Assembly (NCBI RefSeq): GCF_001421765.1
Contig: NZ_LMLA01000013.1
Span: 92,378-156,377 of the forward strand
From: Sphingomonas sp. Leaf32
GTDB lineage: Bacteria > Pseudomonadota > Alphaproteobacteria > Sphingomonadales > Sphingomonadaceae
DNA: 64,000 nucleotides
Direction: 5' to 3'
Of this stretch, positions 18,407-27,581 are shown in pieces. The number at the start of each line of letters is the position of its first letter. The stretch's first letter is position 1. The position numbers and the translations under genes were made by a program. The notes beneath the pieces were generated by a model, which saw only the letters and a list, made by a program, of their open reading frames with translations, was not told the DNA's origin and searched no databases.

Positions 18407-18421
18407 TTGTCGTACAAGATA
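18407..18421 (+). promoter_or_regulatory. FadR-type operator ahead of GH35
   Basis: TTGTCGTACAAGATA fits TNGTNNNACNA exactly and resembles the three other sites around the regulator. It ends 17 bp before the GH35 start and would block its transcription or the first steps of elongation. Confidence 0.55.
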
Positions 18422-18438
18422 AAAATGGGGAGAGGTTG

Positions 18439-20088
18439 ATGTTCGTCATCGACGCTGGCGCCGTCGCGCGCCGGTTCGCCGCCGTGTGCGCCGGGCAACG
18501 CGGGTACCATGGCAATTGGCGGTTCGCTGCCGGATGTGCTGCATTGGCGCTGGCCTTGCCCGCTACCGCGCAACAGAGCCGAATGGTCGCGTATTCGACC
18601 GGAACCAAGCCCGTGCTGCAGGTCGATGGTGCGCCCTATCTGCTGCTGGGTATGCAGTTGAACAATTCCAGCGGCTTTCCGGCCGAGTTCCGCCGCCTTG
18701 CTCCTGCCATCGCGCGCAGCCACGCCAATACGGTGATGGCGCCGATCGGGTGGGAAACGATCGAACCGGAGGAAGGGCGGTTCGACTGGACCGTCGTCGA
18801 CGGCCTGATCGCCGAGGCGCGGGCGCAGGACGTGCGGCTGGTGCTGCTCTGGTTCGGCACCTGGAAGAACGGCAATATGAGCTATGTGCCGGCGTGGGTG
18901 AAGCGCGACCCTAAGCGCTTCCCCCGGGTGATGACGGCGGAGGGCAAGCCGATCGAGGTCCTGACGCCGATCGCGACGGCCAGCCGCGACGCCGACGCCC
19001 GCGCCTTCGCCGCACTGATGGCGCATCTGAAGGCGATCGACGCCGCGCGGGGCACGGTCATCATGGTGCAGGTGCAGAACGAGGCCGGGACGCTGGGCGC
19101 GGACCGCGACCATTCCCCCGCCGCCGAGGCATTGTTCCGGGCGCAGGTGCCCGCCGACATGGGTGGCGCGAAGCCGGGTGACTGGGTCGCCAACTTTGCC
19201 GAACGGGCGCCGGAGGCGTTCATGGCGTATCACACCGCGCGCTATGTCGGCGCGGTCGCGGCGGCGGGGAAGGCCGCCTATCCCCTCCCGCTCTACGTCA
19301 ATGTCTGGCCGCGCGAACAGCCCGGTCTGTTGCGGCCGGGCGACAGTTCGCCGTCGGGCGGAGCGGTGTCGTGGCTGTTGCCGCAATGGCGTGCGCTGGC
19401 CCCGGCGATCGACGTGATCGGCGTCGACAATTACGACACCAATGTCGCACCCTATACCGAGATCGCGCGCGCCTATGACGTGCCGGGCAACCCGCTATTC
19501 GTACCCGAGACCGGCGGCAGCATGGCCCATGCCCGCCACGCCTTCTGGACGGTGGCGCAGCCTTACGCGATCGGCATCGGCAAGTTCGGCATCGCCACGG
19601 ATTTCGGTATGAAGGACGGCAAGGAAGCCGAGGAGCCGATCGCACTCGATTACCGGTTGCTGCGCGACGTCGCACCGATCCTGCTGCCGCTGCGCGAGGC
19701 AGGGCGGGTGCGGGTGGCGGTCGAGCAGGACGGGATGGCGAACGTCCCGATGGGCTTTGCCGGCATGGATTTGGTCGCCCGGTTCGGGGCGGTGCGCGAC
19801 GGCTATGGTGGACCGCGCGGGCAGGGCAATGCCGACCTGTCGGGGCGGGTCATCGCCGCGCAGGTCGCCGCCGACCGCTATCTGCTGACCGGTGCCGCCG
19901 CGAACCTGAAATTCGCCCTTCCGCTGGGGCAGGACGGGTCAGTGCAACTGGTGCGCGTCGAGGAAGGGCATGTCGAGAGCGGGCGGTTCGTGCGCGACCG
20001 GTTGCTCAATGGCGACGAGACCGCGTTCGGGCTGATCCTGCCGCTGACGGGCAAGACGCTGATGGTGACCGTGCAGGTGAACCGGTGA
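18439..20088 (+). CDS. Glycoside hydrolase family 35 beta-galactosidase with DUF5597 domain
   Basis: A 549-aa protein. The GH35 barrel has the acid/base Glu215 in VQVQNEAG and the nucleophile Glu357 in FVPETGG. The last 130 residues correspond to the DUF5597 beta domain found in proteobacterial GH35 enzymes. A secretion signal is likely but starts late: the hydrophobic AAGCAALALALPATAQQ segment is near residues 29-46, after an unusual polar extension. The ATG at 18439 follows GGGGAGAG at short spacing; a TTG at 18436 is the alternative. GH30 overlaps its end by 4 bp. Likely action: exo-hydrolysis of beta-galactosyl units from galactan oligosaccharides. Confidence 0.9.
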   Translation: MFVIDAGAVARRFAAVCAGQRGYHGNWRFAAGCAALALALPATAQQSRMVAYSTGTKPVLQVDGAPYLLLGMQLNNSSGFPAEFRRLAPAIARSHANTVMAPIGWETIEPEEGRFDWTVVDGLIAEARAQDVRLVLLWFGTWKNGNMSYVPAWVKRDPKRFPRVMTAEGKPIEVLTPIATASRDADARAFAALMAHLKAIDAARGTVIMVQVQNEAGTLGADRDHSPAAEALFRAQVPADMGGAKPGDWVANFAERAPEAFMAYHTARYVGAVAAAGKAAYPLPLYVNVWPREQPGLLRPGDSSPSGGAVSWLLPQWRALAPAIDVIGVDNYDTNVAPYTEIARAYDVPGNPLFVPETGGSMAHARHAFWTVAQPYAIGIGKFGIATDFGMKDGKEAEEPIALDYRLLRDVAPILLPLREAGRVRVAVEQDGMANVPMGFAGMDLVARFGAVRDGYGGPRGQGNADLSGRVIAAQVAADRYLLTGAAANLKFALPLGQDGSVQLVRVEEGHVESGRFVRDRLLNGDETAFGLILPLTGKTLMVTVQVNR

Positions 20089-21551
20089 ACCGGTCGCTGC
20101 GCCCCATGGTCCGTGCGCTGTGCGCGCTGGGCATCGCCGCCGCCGCACCCGTTGCCGCCCAGCCGCCCGAACGGCAGGAGGTCGCGATTATGCTGCGACC
20201 GGCGATCGATCGGCCTTCGACGGTGTTCGAGGGCTGGGGCACGGCGCTCGCCTGGTTCGCCGATGTCACCGGCGGCTGGCCGGCGGAGGAGCGGACGCGG
20301 CTGGCCGACCTGTTCTATGGGCCGGATGGCTTGGGATGGACGATCGCGCGGTACAATATCGGGGGGGGCAATGCCGCCGATACGCCGCCCTATCTGCGCC
20401 CCGGTGGCGCGGTGCCCGGTTTCTGGCGCCAGCCGCCGGGTACGACCGGACGCGACTGGTGGCGGCCCGACGATCCGGCGATGTGGGACTGGTCGCAGGA
20501 CGTGCGGCAACGCTGGTGGCTGGATGCGATCCGCGACCGGGTGAAGACGCCGATCTTCGAAGCCTTCTCCAACTCGCCGCCATGGTTCATGACCGTATCG
20601 GGCCGGGTATCGGGCGCGGAAAAGGGCACCGACGACAATCTGCGACCGGGATATGAAGCGCCGTTCGCCGCCTATCTGGCGCGCAGCGTCGACGAACTGC
20701 AACGCCGCCACCGCATCACCTTCCGCACGCTTTCGCCGGTCAACGAACCGAACACCGATTACTGGTTCGCGGCGAACAAGCAGGAGGGCGCGCACTGGAA
20801 CCCGGCGCGACAGGCGGCGATCATCGACGCCACCGATGCGGCGCTCAAGGCGCGGGGGCTGTCCACCGTGATCGCCGCGCCGGACGAAACCAATTCGCAC
20901 GTCTTTCTAAGCGACTGGGCGGGCTATCCGGCGGCGACCCGTGCGCGGATTGGACAGCTCAACGTCCACAGCTATGGCACGGTCCACCAGACCGGCGTCC
21001 GCGACGTCGCGCGGGCGAGCGGCATCCGGCTGTGGATGAGTGAGAACGACGCGCCGCTGGCCGGCGATCCCGAAGCGGTCGACGGAATGGCAAGCCCGCT
21101 GGCCTTCGCCGAACATGTCGTGCTCGACCTCAAGCGGCTGGAGCCGGCGGCCTGGATATTCTGGCAGGCGGTCGAGGACTGGAGCGCACGCGACGGCAAG
21201 CCGGGGTCGAACTGGGGTCTGGTAAAGGCCGACCTCGCCGTAGCGCCGAACGCGCCGCACCGGATCGCGGTCACGCGCAAATATTGGGCGATGGCGCAGT
21301 TCAGCCGCTACATCCGCCCCGGCTATCGGCTCGTGCCTGTAGACGATCTCGATACGGTCGGCGCGCTGTCGCCGGACGGGCGGACGCTGGTGCTGGTCCA
21401 CGTCAATCCGGCGCCGGTCGCGCGACGGTTGACGTTACCAAAGGCTCGGCGGGTGCGGATGATCCTGACCGACACCGGCCACGACGCCGTTCCGGTGTCA
21501 GGTGCCACCGTGCCGGCCCGGGCGATTGCGACCTTCATTCTCGAACGTTGA
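20085..21551 (+). CDS. Glycoside hydrolase family 30 protein (endo-beta-1,6-galactanase-like)
   Basis: A 488-aa secreted protein (signal peptide about residues 1-25). The clan-A residues are clear: acid/base Glu221 in SPVNEPN and nucleophile Glu320 in WMSEND, on a barrel followed by a small beta-sandwich ending VPARAIATFIL. Members of this kind include endo-beta-1,6-galactanases and glucuronoxylanases; the GH35, GH43 and GH127 neighbours favour beta-1,6-galactan side chains. The start is a GTG overlapping the GH35 stop (GTGA), so the two are coupled. An internal ATG at 20106 would still leave a signal peptide. Confidence 0.9.
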   Translation: MNRSLRPMVRALCALGIAAAAPVAAQPPERQEVAIMLRPAIDRPSTVFEGWGTALAWFADVTGGWPAEERTRLADLFYGPDGLGWTIARYNIGGGNAADTPPYLRPGGAVPGFWRQPPGTTGRDWWRPDDPAMWDWSQDVRQRWWLDAIRDRVKTPIFEAFSNSPPWFMTVSGRVSGAEKGTDDNLRPGYEAPFAAYLARSVDELQRRHRITFRTLSPVNEPNTDYWFAANKQEGAHWNPARQAAIIDATDAALKARGLSTVIAAPDETNSHVFLSDWAGYPAATRARIGQLNVHSYGTVHQTGVRDVARASGIRLWMSENDAPLAGDPEAVDGMASPLAFAEHVVLDLKRLEPAAWIFWQAVEDWSARDGKPGSNWGLVKADLAVAPNAPHRIAVTRKYWAMAQFSRYIRPGYRLVPVDDLDTVGALSPDGRTLVLVHVNPAPVARRLTLPKARRVRMILTDTGHDAVPVSGATVPARAIATFILER

Positions 21552-21616
21552 TCGGCGGACGTGCTGCACGCCGAGCCGAAGGTGGCTTGGGCGGGATCGA
21601 CATTCACCGGCCTATC

Positions 21617-21643
21617 GTCACCCCGGACCTGTTCCGGGGTGAC
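21617..21643. repeat. REP-like palindrome
   Basis: GTCACCCCGGA, 5-bp loop, TCCGGGGTGAC. It is preceded by GATCGACATTCA, which also occurs at the ends of the 26750-26950 element, so both belong to one repeat family. It lies between GH30 and the kaiC-like gene. There is no T-run, so it is a repeat rather than a clear terminator. The rest of the 21552-21835 gap shows no gene. Confidence 0.7.
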
Positions 21644-21835
21644 GAAGGGAATGTACGCCGCTCTGCGGATTGGCTGGATGTCGGCCGCCCCTATTGTCGG
21701 CGATGTCAGGCTCCCGGTGGCTCAGATGTCGGCGTGATGCCCACCGCGCCAGTCTGCGAAAAGCGTGTCTCCGATGATCGCTGGCTCCGCCGCGCCCGCC
21801 CGTCTATGGTGCAGTATTCGAAGGGGAAACAGGGC

Positions 21836-23359
21836 ATGGCTGAACTTACGATCGATCGGCGTGCCGTTGCGTCAACCGGCATTGACGGGCTGGACGACAT
21901 CCTCGTCGGCGGTTTCACGCGGGAACGGATCTATCTTGTCGAGGGGACGCCCGGGACCGGCAAGACCACGCTCGGCCTGGGCTTCCTGCTCGATGGCGTC
22001 CGCGCGGGCGAAGCGGGCCTGTACGTCACTCTGGCCGAGACGCAGGTCGAACTTCTTGCCGTCGCCGAAAGCCATGGTTGGTCGCTTGACGCGATCGACC
22101 TTGTCGAGATGGTGCCGGTCGATGGCCTCGGCGAGGATCAGGAGCAGACGCTGCTTCACCCGAGCGAGGTCGAGCTTGGCGAGACCGTACGCGACATCAT
22201 GGCGAAGGTGGACGCGATCCGGCCTGCCCGCGTCGTCATCGACAGCCTGTCCGAACTGCGGCTGCTCGCCCAGACGCCCGTCCGCTACCGCCGCCAGATA
22301 TTGGCGCTGAAACATTTCTTCGCCTCGCGGCAGTGCACGGTCCTGCTGCTTGACGACAAGAGCGCCAGCGGCAGCGATCTCCAGCTTCAGAGCATCGCGC
22401 ACGGCGTCATCATGCTGGAACAGACGCTGTCCGGTTTCGGCGCCCAACGCCGGCGCCTGCATGTCGTGAAGATGCGGGGCATCCGCTTCCGCGGCGGCTA
22501 TCATGATTTCGAGATCGAGCGGGGCGGCCTGTGCGTCTATCCACGCCTCGTCGCCGCCGAACATGGCGCCAGCTACGATGATACACCGGTTTCGACCGGG
22601 TCGGATCAGCTCGACAGGCTGCTGGGCGGCGGGATCGCGCCCGGCACGGCGACGTTGCTCTCCGGTCCGGCAGGGGTCGGGAAGACCACCGCCACCGTCC
22701 AGATGATGGCCACCGGCCTGAAACGGGGCGACAAGGCGGCCTATTTTCTCTTCGACGAGCGCCTGCCGACGTTACTCAAGCGCTCGAAGTCGCTCGGCAT
22801 GGATCTGGTGCCGTTCATCGAAGACGGCACGCTCGACATCCGGGGGATCGACCCGGCCGAATTGTCGCCGGGCGAGTTTGCCGGTGCCGTCCGCGATGCG
22901 GTGGAGACGTTCGGCGCGAAGATCATCGTGATCGACAGCCTCAACGCCTATCTCCAATCGATGCCGAACGAACAGCATCTCGTGCTCCAGATGCATGAGC
23001 TGTTGAGCTACCTTGGTCAGACGGGCGTGGTGACACTGCTGATCCTCGGCCTGCATGGCGTAACCGGCGATATTCGGGCGGACGTGGACCTCAGCTACCT
23101 CGCCGATACCGTCATGCAATTGCGTTATTTCGAAGCGCATGGTGAAGTTCGTCAGGCCATCTCCGTCATCAAGACGCGCACGGCGCGGCACGAACGGACC
23201 ATTCGCGAGTTTCAGATCACGGAGCAGGGCCTGTCGGTCGGTGAAACGCTGAGAGACTTCCACGGCGTTCTGACGGGTATCCCGACCTTCTCGGGCGAGG
23301 GATCGAAGCTGATGCGGCAGGGTACCGACGCGACGACGGAGCTGGCTGACCAGTCGTGA
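21836..23359 (+). CDS. KaiC-like RecA-superfamily ATPase
   Basis: A 507-aa protein of two tandem KaiC domains. Walker A motifs are GTPGTGKT at 37-44 and GPAGVGKT at 277-284; Walker B-like strands are ARVVIDSLSEL and AKIIVIDSLNAY. No KaiA or KaiB is in the window. Outside cyanobacteria such proteins form a broad family of signalling ATPases whose role is mostly unknown. The kinase gene that follows begins with GTG overlapping this stop (GTGA), so the two make a coupled sensory pair. The ATG at 21836 is chosen for its AAGGGG upstream and because translation from here starts just before the first conserved strand. Confidence 0.9.
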   Translation: MAELTIDRRAVASTGIDGLDDILVGGFTRERIYLVEGTPGTGKTTLGLGFLLDGVRAGEAGLYVTLAETQVELLAVAESHGWSLDAIDLVEMVPVDGLGEDQEQTLLHPSEVELGETVRDIMAKVDAIRPARVVIDSLSELRLLAQTPVRYRRQILALKHFFASRQCTVLLLDDKSASGSDLQLQSIAHGVIMLEQTLSGFGAQRRRLHVVKMRGIRFRGGYHDFEIERGGLCVYPRLVAAEHGASYDDTPVSTGSDQLDRLLGGGIAPGTATLLSGPAGVGKTTATVQMMATGLKRGDKAAYFLFDERLPTLLKRSKSLGMDLVPFIEDGTLDIRGIDPAELSPGEFAGAVRDAVETFGAKIIVIDSLNAYLQSMPNEQHLVLQMHELLSYLGQTGVVTLLILGLHGVTGDIRADVDLSYLADTVMQLRYFEAHGEVRQAISVIKTRTARHERTIREFQITEQGLSVGETLRDFHGVLTGIPTFSGEGSKLMRQGTDATTELADQS

Positions 23360-25329
23360 GGAACCGGCTGCTGATCCTTGCCCCCCGCGGCCGAGATGCG
23401 GACGTCGCGGCCAAGCTGTTCGGGCAGAACGACATCGCGGTGCTGGTCTGTCCCGACATACCGGCGTTGCTGGATGCGATTGCCGTCGATGCCGGCGCGG
23501 TCATGCTGACCGAGGAAGTGCTGCTGGCTGCCGATGCGGCCAGGCTGGCCGAATGGATCGCCGAACAGCCGGCATGGTCCGACCTGCCCTTCATCGTCCT
23601 GGCCAACGGACATCGTGCGCCGCGCAGCGCACGTGCGCTCGAGCGGCTTCAGACGCTCGGCAACACGCTGTTGCTCGAACGACCGCTCCATGCGGAGGCG
23701 ATGATCGGTGCGGTGCGATCGGCGCTCAAGGCGCGCCTCCGTCAATATCAGGTCCGCGACTTTGCCGCCGCGATGGAAGATGCGGTTCGGGATCGGACCG
23801 CGCAGCTTGGACTGGCGCGCGACAGTCTGGAGGTCGCGCTGGACGCTGCCGACATGGGGAGCTGGGACATCGATCTCGCCACCGGAGTCGCGCAGCGGAC
23901 CCTGCGTCACGACCGCATCTTCGGGTATGACGGGCCGGCACCCGACTGGAACGTGGCGATCTTCCTGCGACACGTCGATCCGGATCAACGTGCGATGGTA
24001 GCCGCGCAGTTCGAGGCTGCGCCGGTGACGGGAAGCATCGATTTCGAGTGCAGCATTCGCACCGAGAACGGCACCCAGCGCTGGATCGCCGCAAAAGGTC
24101 GGATGCGCTACGCGCCGGACGGCACGCCGGTGCGCATGACGGGCGTCGTGTCCGACATTACCGAGCGCAAGGAGGCTGATGCGCAGCTGGCCCAATCGCA
24201 CAAGATGGACGCCATCGGCCAGCTCACGGGCGGAGTGGCGCACGACTTCAACAATCTGCTCACCCCCATCGTCGGCAGCCTCGACCTCTTGCGCCGTCGC
24301 AGCAAGGAGGACGAAAAGGCGCAGCGCCTGATCGGCAGTGCCCTGCAGGCGGCCGAGCGCGCCGCGACCCTGACGCAGCGGTTGCTGGCCTTTGCCCGCC
24401 GGCAGGCGCTGAAACCGCAGGCGGTCGATGCCGGTGTGCTGATCGAAAGCATGTCCGATCTGCTGCAGCGGTCGCTGGGGCCGTCGATCAGGATCGTCTT
24501 CGAGCTTCCGCGACGCCTTCCGCCCGTCCGCGTCGATCCCAACCAGCTCGAACTCGCGCTGCTGAACCTAGCGATCAACGCCCGCGACGCCATGCCGGGC
24601 GGCGGCAAGCTGACGATCACCGCCACGAACATCGTCGTGGACGACCGGAACCTGCTCGGGCTCGATGCGGGCGGCTATGTCCGGATCACCGCGGCCGATA
24701 CGGGCACCGGCATGGACAAGGCCACGCTGGCGCGCGCGACCGAACCGTTCTTCTCAACCAAGGGCATCGGCAAGGGCACGGGGCTGGGGCTGTCGATGAT
24801 CCATGGCCTCGCCGCGCAATCGGGCGGCACGTTGCGGATCGAGAGCGAGCCGGGGCGGGGCACGTCGATCGCCATGTGGCTGCCGGTAACCGACGAGGCC
24901 GTCGTCCAGTCCGATGGCGGCTCCGCCGAACCGGTCCGTGCCCGCAGCGCCGCCCGGATATTGCTGGTGGACGATGAGGAAATCGTCCGCACCGCGACTG
25001 CCGAGATGCTTCGCGATATCGGCTACACCGTGACCGAAGCAAGTTCGGCCTCACAGGCGATCGCGGCGATCAGGGGCGGGATCGAGATCGACGGCATCGT
25101 GACGGATTACCTGATGCCCGGCATGAACGGCGCGCAGATGATCCAGGAACTGCGGCAGGGCGGCAATCGATCGCCCGTACTGCTCATCACCGGCTACGCG
25201 GCGAAGGGCGAGGACGTGCCGGCCGGCGTTCCTGTCCTCTCGAAGCCGTTTCGACAGGCCGATCTCGCCCGCAACCTGAACGAAATCCTGCGGCCCGCTC
25301 CGGATCATGTTCGGCTGAAGGCCGTATAG
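23356..25329 (+). CDS. Hybrid sensor histidine kinase/response regulator with PAS domain
   Basis: A 657-aa cytoplasmic hybrid kinase. Residues 1-125 look like a degenerate receiver; about 150-270 is a PAS/PAC sensor ending VSDITERKEA; the HisKA phosphoacceptor is His296 in GGVAHDFNNLL; the HATPase region has NARDAMPGGG, DTGTGM and GTGLGLSM; the C-terminal receiver has the phospho-acceptor Asp584 in TDYLMPGMNG. There are no membrane segments. It begins with GTG and overlaps the kaiC-like gene by 4 bp, so the ATPase is probably its partner. No DNA-binding output domain is present, so the downstream target lies elsewhere. Confidence 0.92.
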   Translation: MRNRLLILAPRGRDADVAAKLFGQNDIAVLVCPDIPALLDAIAVDAGAVMLTEEVLLAADAARLAEWIAEQPAWSDLPFIVLANGHRAPRSARALERLQTLGNTLLLERPLHAEAMIGAVRSALKARLRQYQVRDFAAAMEDAVRDRTAQLGLARDSLEVALDAADMGSWDIDLATGVAQRTLRHDRIFGYDGPAPDWNVAIFLRHVDPDQRAMVAAQFEAAPVTGSIDFECSIRTENGTQRWIAAKGRMRYAPDGTPVRMTGVVSDITERKEADAQLAQSHKMDAIGQLTGGVAHDFNNLLTPIVGSLDLLRRRSKEDEKAQRLIGSALQAAERAATLTQRLLAFARRQALKPQAVDAGVLIESMSDLLQRSLGPSIRIVFELPRRLPPVRVDPNQLELALLNLAINARDAMPGGGKLTITATNIVVDDRNLLGLDAGGYVRITAADTGTGMDKATLARATEPFFSTKGIGKGTGLGLSMIHGLAAQSGGTLRIESEPGRGTSIAMWLPVTDEAVVQSDGGSAEPVRARSAARILLVDDEEIVRTATAEMLRDIGYTVTEASSASQAIAAIRGGIEIDGIVTDYLMPGMNGAQMIQELRQGGNRSPVLLITGYAAKGEDVPAGVPVLSKPFRQADLARNLNEILRPAPDHVRLKAV

Positions 25330-25413
25330 CGGCTCGACCCGCCGGCCATGTCGTTGACCATTTCGATCGCTCGTGGTTGAAATAGTCGGCGATCGGGTTG
25401 GGGGAACGGCAGG

Positions 25414-26715
25414 ATGCGACGCGTGACGTGGTACGTGGCAATGATGCTTGCCGGGCTGGCCGTCGTTCCGGCAGCGGCGCGCGGACCGAGCGATGCCGTC
25501 GGTGCGATCGCCAGGGATTATGTGGCGCTGAGTTTGGCCGCGGGCGAGCGCGACCCCAATTATGTCGATGCCTATTTCGGCCCGAAAGACCTCGCCGCCG
25601 CAGCGAAACTCGACAGGCGCACCCCGTCCGAACTGAGCGCCGATGCGGCGAAGCTGCACGCGCGACTGGCAGCGATCGACCCGAAGACCCTGGCGCCGGA
25701 CGAACGCAAGCGGCGCGCGGCGCTTCTGTTCCAGCTCACTGCCGCGCAAACGCGCATGGCAATGGTTGCGGGCAGGAAATTCAGCTTCGATCAGGAAACC
25801 AGGGGGCTGTTCGGCGTGACATTCGCCGCGCCGCCGCTGGCCAGTTTCGATCCCGTTCTGGCCGAACTCGACCGGCTCGTCCCCGCCGGACCGGGCACGC
25901 TCGCCGATCGCATCGAGAAGTTGAGCCACCGCTACACCGCGCCGCCGGACAAGGCGGAAACGGTTATCAAGGCAACGATCGCCGAATGCCGCCGCCGGAC
26001 GCTGAACCATATCGCGATGCCGCCGGGTGAGGCGATCAAGCTGGAGATGGTCCGCGACAAGCCATGGGCCGGCTATAATTATTTCCAGGGCCATGCGCAC
26101 AGTCTGGTACAGGTCAATCTCGATGTGCCGCTCAAGATGGACTATGTCATCAAGCTGGGCTGCCATGAGGCGTATCCCGGCCATCACGTGCTATATTCCC
26201 TGTACGAACGGAACATGGCGCAGCGGCGGGGCTGGATCGAATACACGCTGTTCCCGCTCTTTTCGCCGATGGCGCTGATTGCCGAGGGGGCGGCCGATTA
26301 TGGTCCGGATCTGGCATTTTCGGACGATGAACGCATCGCTTTCGAGCGCGGAACATTGTTCCCGCTTGCCGGGCTTAATCCGTCCGACGTGGCGCTGTTC
26401 GAAAAGGTTCAGGCCGTGCAGGCGAAGCTCGCGCCGGTATCGTTGGTGATCGCCCGCGATTATATCGACGGGCGCATCGATCGCGACCGGGCGGTTGCAC
26501 TGATGGAACGCTATGCCCTGCGAACCCCGCAAGAGGCGCAACGCGGCATACGGTTCGTGGACACCTATCGCAGCTATGTCCTCAACTATTATCTGGGTCG
26601 CGCCATGGTCGCCAGGACGATGGCGGCAGCGGGCAAGACCCCTGCCGCGCGCTGGGCGGCCTTCGAGAAGCTGATCGGCGGACCGACGACGCCCGACGAC
26701 CTCGTGTCGCCGTGA
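25414..26715 (+). CDS. DUF885 family protein (shorter paralogue)
   Basis: A 433-aa protein with signal peptide (residues 1-22, PAAARG). The DUF885 zinc motif is at residues 251-257 (HEAYPGH), with EGAADYGPDLAF about 45 residues later supplying a further conserved Glu. It is about 150 residues shorter than the copy at 2291-4045 and only distantly like it. It is not in an operon: 84 bp separate it from the kinase, and a repeat element lies downstream. It is presumably a periplasmic metallo-peptidase or amidase; substrate unknown. Confidence 0.87.
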   Translation: MRRVTWYVAMMLAGLAVVPAAARGPSDAVGAIARDYVALSLAAGERDPNYVDAYFGPKDLAAAAKLDRRTPSELSADAAKLHARLAAIDPKTLAPDERKRRAALLFQLTAAQTRMAMVAGRKFSFDQETRGLFGVTFAAPPLASFDPVLAELDRLVPAGPGTLADRIEKLSHRYTAPPDKAETVIKATIAECRRRTLNHIAMPPGEAIKLEMVRDKPWAGYNYFQGHAHSLVQVNLDVPLKMDYVIKLGCHEAYPGHHVLYSLYERNMAQRRGWIEYTLFPLFSPMALIAEGAADYGPDLAFSDDERIAFERGTLFPLAGLNPSDVALFEKVQAVQAKLAPVSLVIARDYIDGRIDRDRAVALMERYALRTPQEAQRGIRFVDTYRSYVLNYYLGRAMVARTMAAAGKTPAARWAAFEKLIGGPTTPDDLVSP

Positions 26716-26749
26716 CAAGGATGCGCGCGGACAGGAACCCATGCTGCCT

Positions 26750-26950
26750 CCAGGGCCGATCGACATTCAGCTACGCCCGATGTCGCTCCTGATCGACGCC
26801 GCCAGCCCCTTCGTCACCCCGGACGTGTTTCGGGGTCCACCGAGCCGCAATCGCGGTCGATAGAGGCGCCTGCCGCACCGATTGGCGCGCCGTGGACCCC
26901 GGAACGAGTCCGGGGTGACGAAATGGGATGTGAATGTCGATCGGCCCTGG
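26750..26950. repeat. 201-bp inverted-repeat element (MITE/BIME-like)
   Basis: The element is bounded by 20-bp perfect inverted repeats: CCAGGGCCGATCGACATTCA at 26750-26769 and its reverse complement at 26931-26950. Inside, a second pair of arms (26813-26840 and 26892-26919, 25 of 28 pairing) each carry a CACCCCGGA/TCCGGGGTG REP-like hairpin. No coding frame is evident. It sits between convergent genes. The 21617-21643 palindrome is a single unit of the same family. Confidence 0.75.
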
Positions 26951-26975
26951 CGTATGCGCAACAAGCGCATGTGAA

Positions 26976-27581
26976 TCACAGCCATCCCTTGTTTCGGGCG
27001 ATGCGCCCTGCTTCGATCCGGTTGGCAGCACCGAGTTTCGCAGCGGCTTCGGAAAGATAGTTGCGGACCGTCCCCGGCGACAGCGAAAGGCGCAGCCCGA
27101 TCTCGCGGTTCGGCAATCCTTCCTCGGCAAGCCGCAGCGCGTCGCGTTCGCGGTCGGTAAGCGGGTCGGGGCCGGCCTCCCACGCTTCGGCGGCAAGGTC
27201 GGCGGCGATCGCCCGGCCGCCGCCATGGACAGTGCGGATCGCGGTGGCGAGGCGTTCGACCGGCGTGTCCTTCAGCAGATAGCCGCGTACCCCCGCCGCC
27301 CGCGCACGGGCGAGATAGCCGGGCCGGGCAAAGGTCGTGACGATGACGACGCGGGTGGCGAGCCCTTCGGCCGACAGCCGCGCGGCGACGTCGATGCCGC
27401 TGCGCCCCGGCATCTCGATATCGGTCAGCAGGATGTCGGGCGCGAGGTCGCGGACCAGCGCCAGCGCGGCATCGCCATCCAGCGCGCGGCCGACGATCGT
27501 CATGTCGCCCTCGAACGCCAGCAGCGACGCGATCGCGCCCAGCACCAGCGCCTGATCCTCGGCGATGACGATCCGGATCAT
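26976..27581 (-). CDS. NarL/DesR-type response regulator
   Basis: A 201-aa regulator. The receiver domain has the acidic pair Glu8-Asp9, phospho-acceptor Asp54 in LLTDIEMPG and a Lys in YLLKDTPVE; the C-terminal LuxR-type helix-turn-helix runs from PLTDRERDALRL to about residue 190. The ATG at 27581 overlaps the kinase stop (ATGA). It is the last gene of an ABC transporter/two-component operon and probably controls that operon in response to membrane or lipid state, as DesR does, or to an exported compound; this is inferred from family and context. Confidence 0.92.
   Translation of the reverse strand: MIRIVIAEDQALVLGAIASLLAFEGDMTIVGRALDGDAALALVRDLAPDILLTDIEMPGRSGIDVAARLSAEGLATRVVIVTTFARPGYLARARAAGVRGYLLKDTPVERLATAIRTVHGGGRAIAADLAAEAWEAGPDPLTDRERDALRLAEEGLPNREIGLRLSLSPGTVRNYLSEAAAKLGAANRIEAGRIARNKGWL

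Noticed and set aside
21552..21835. In-frame upstream extension of the KaiC-like protein back to 21284
   Set aside because: The added residues overlap GH30 in another frame and show no homology; the ATG at 21836 directly precedes the conserved fold.
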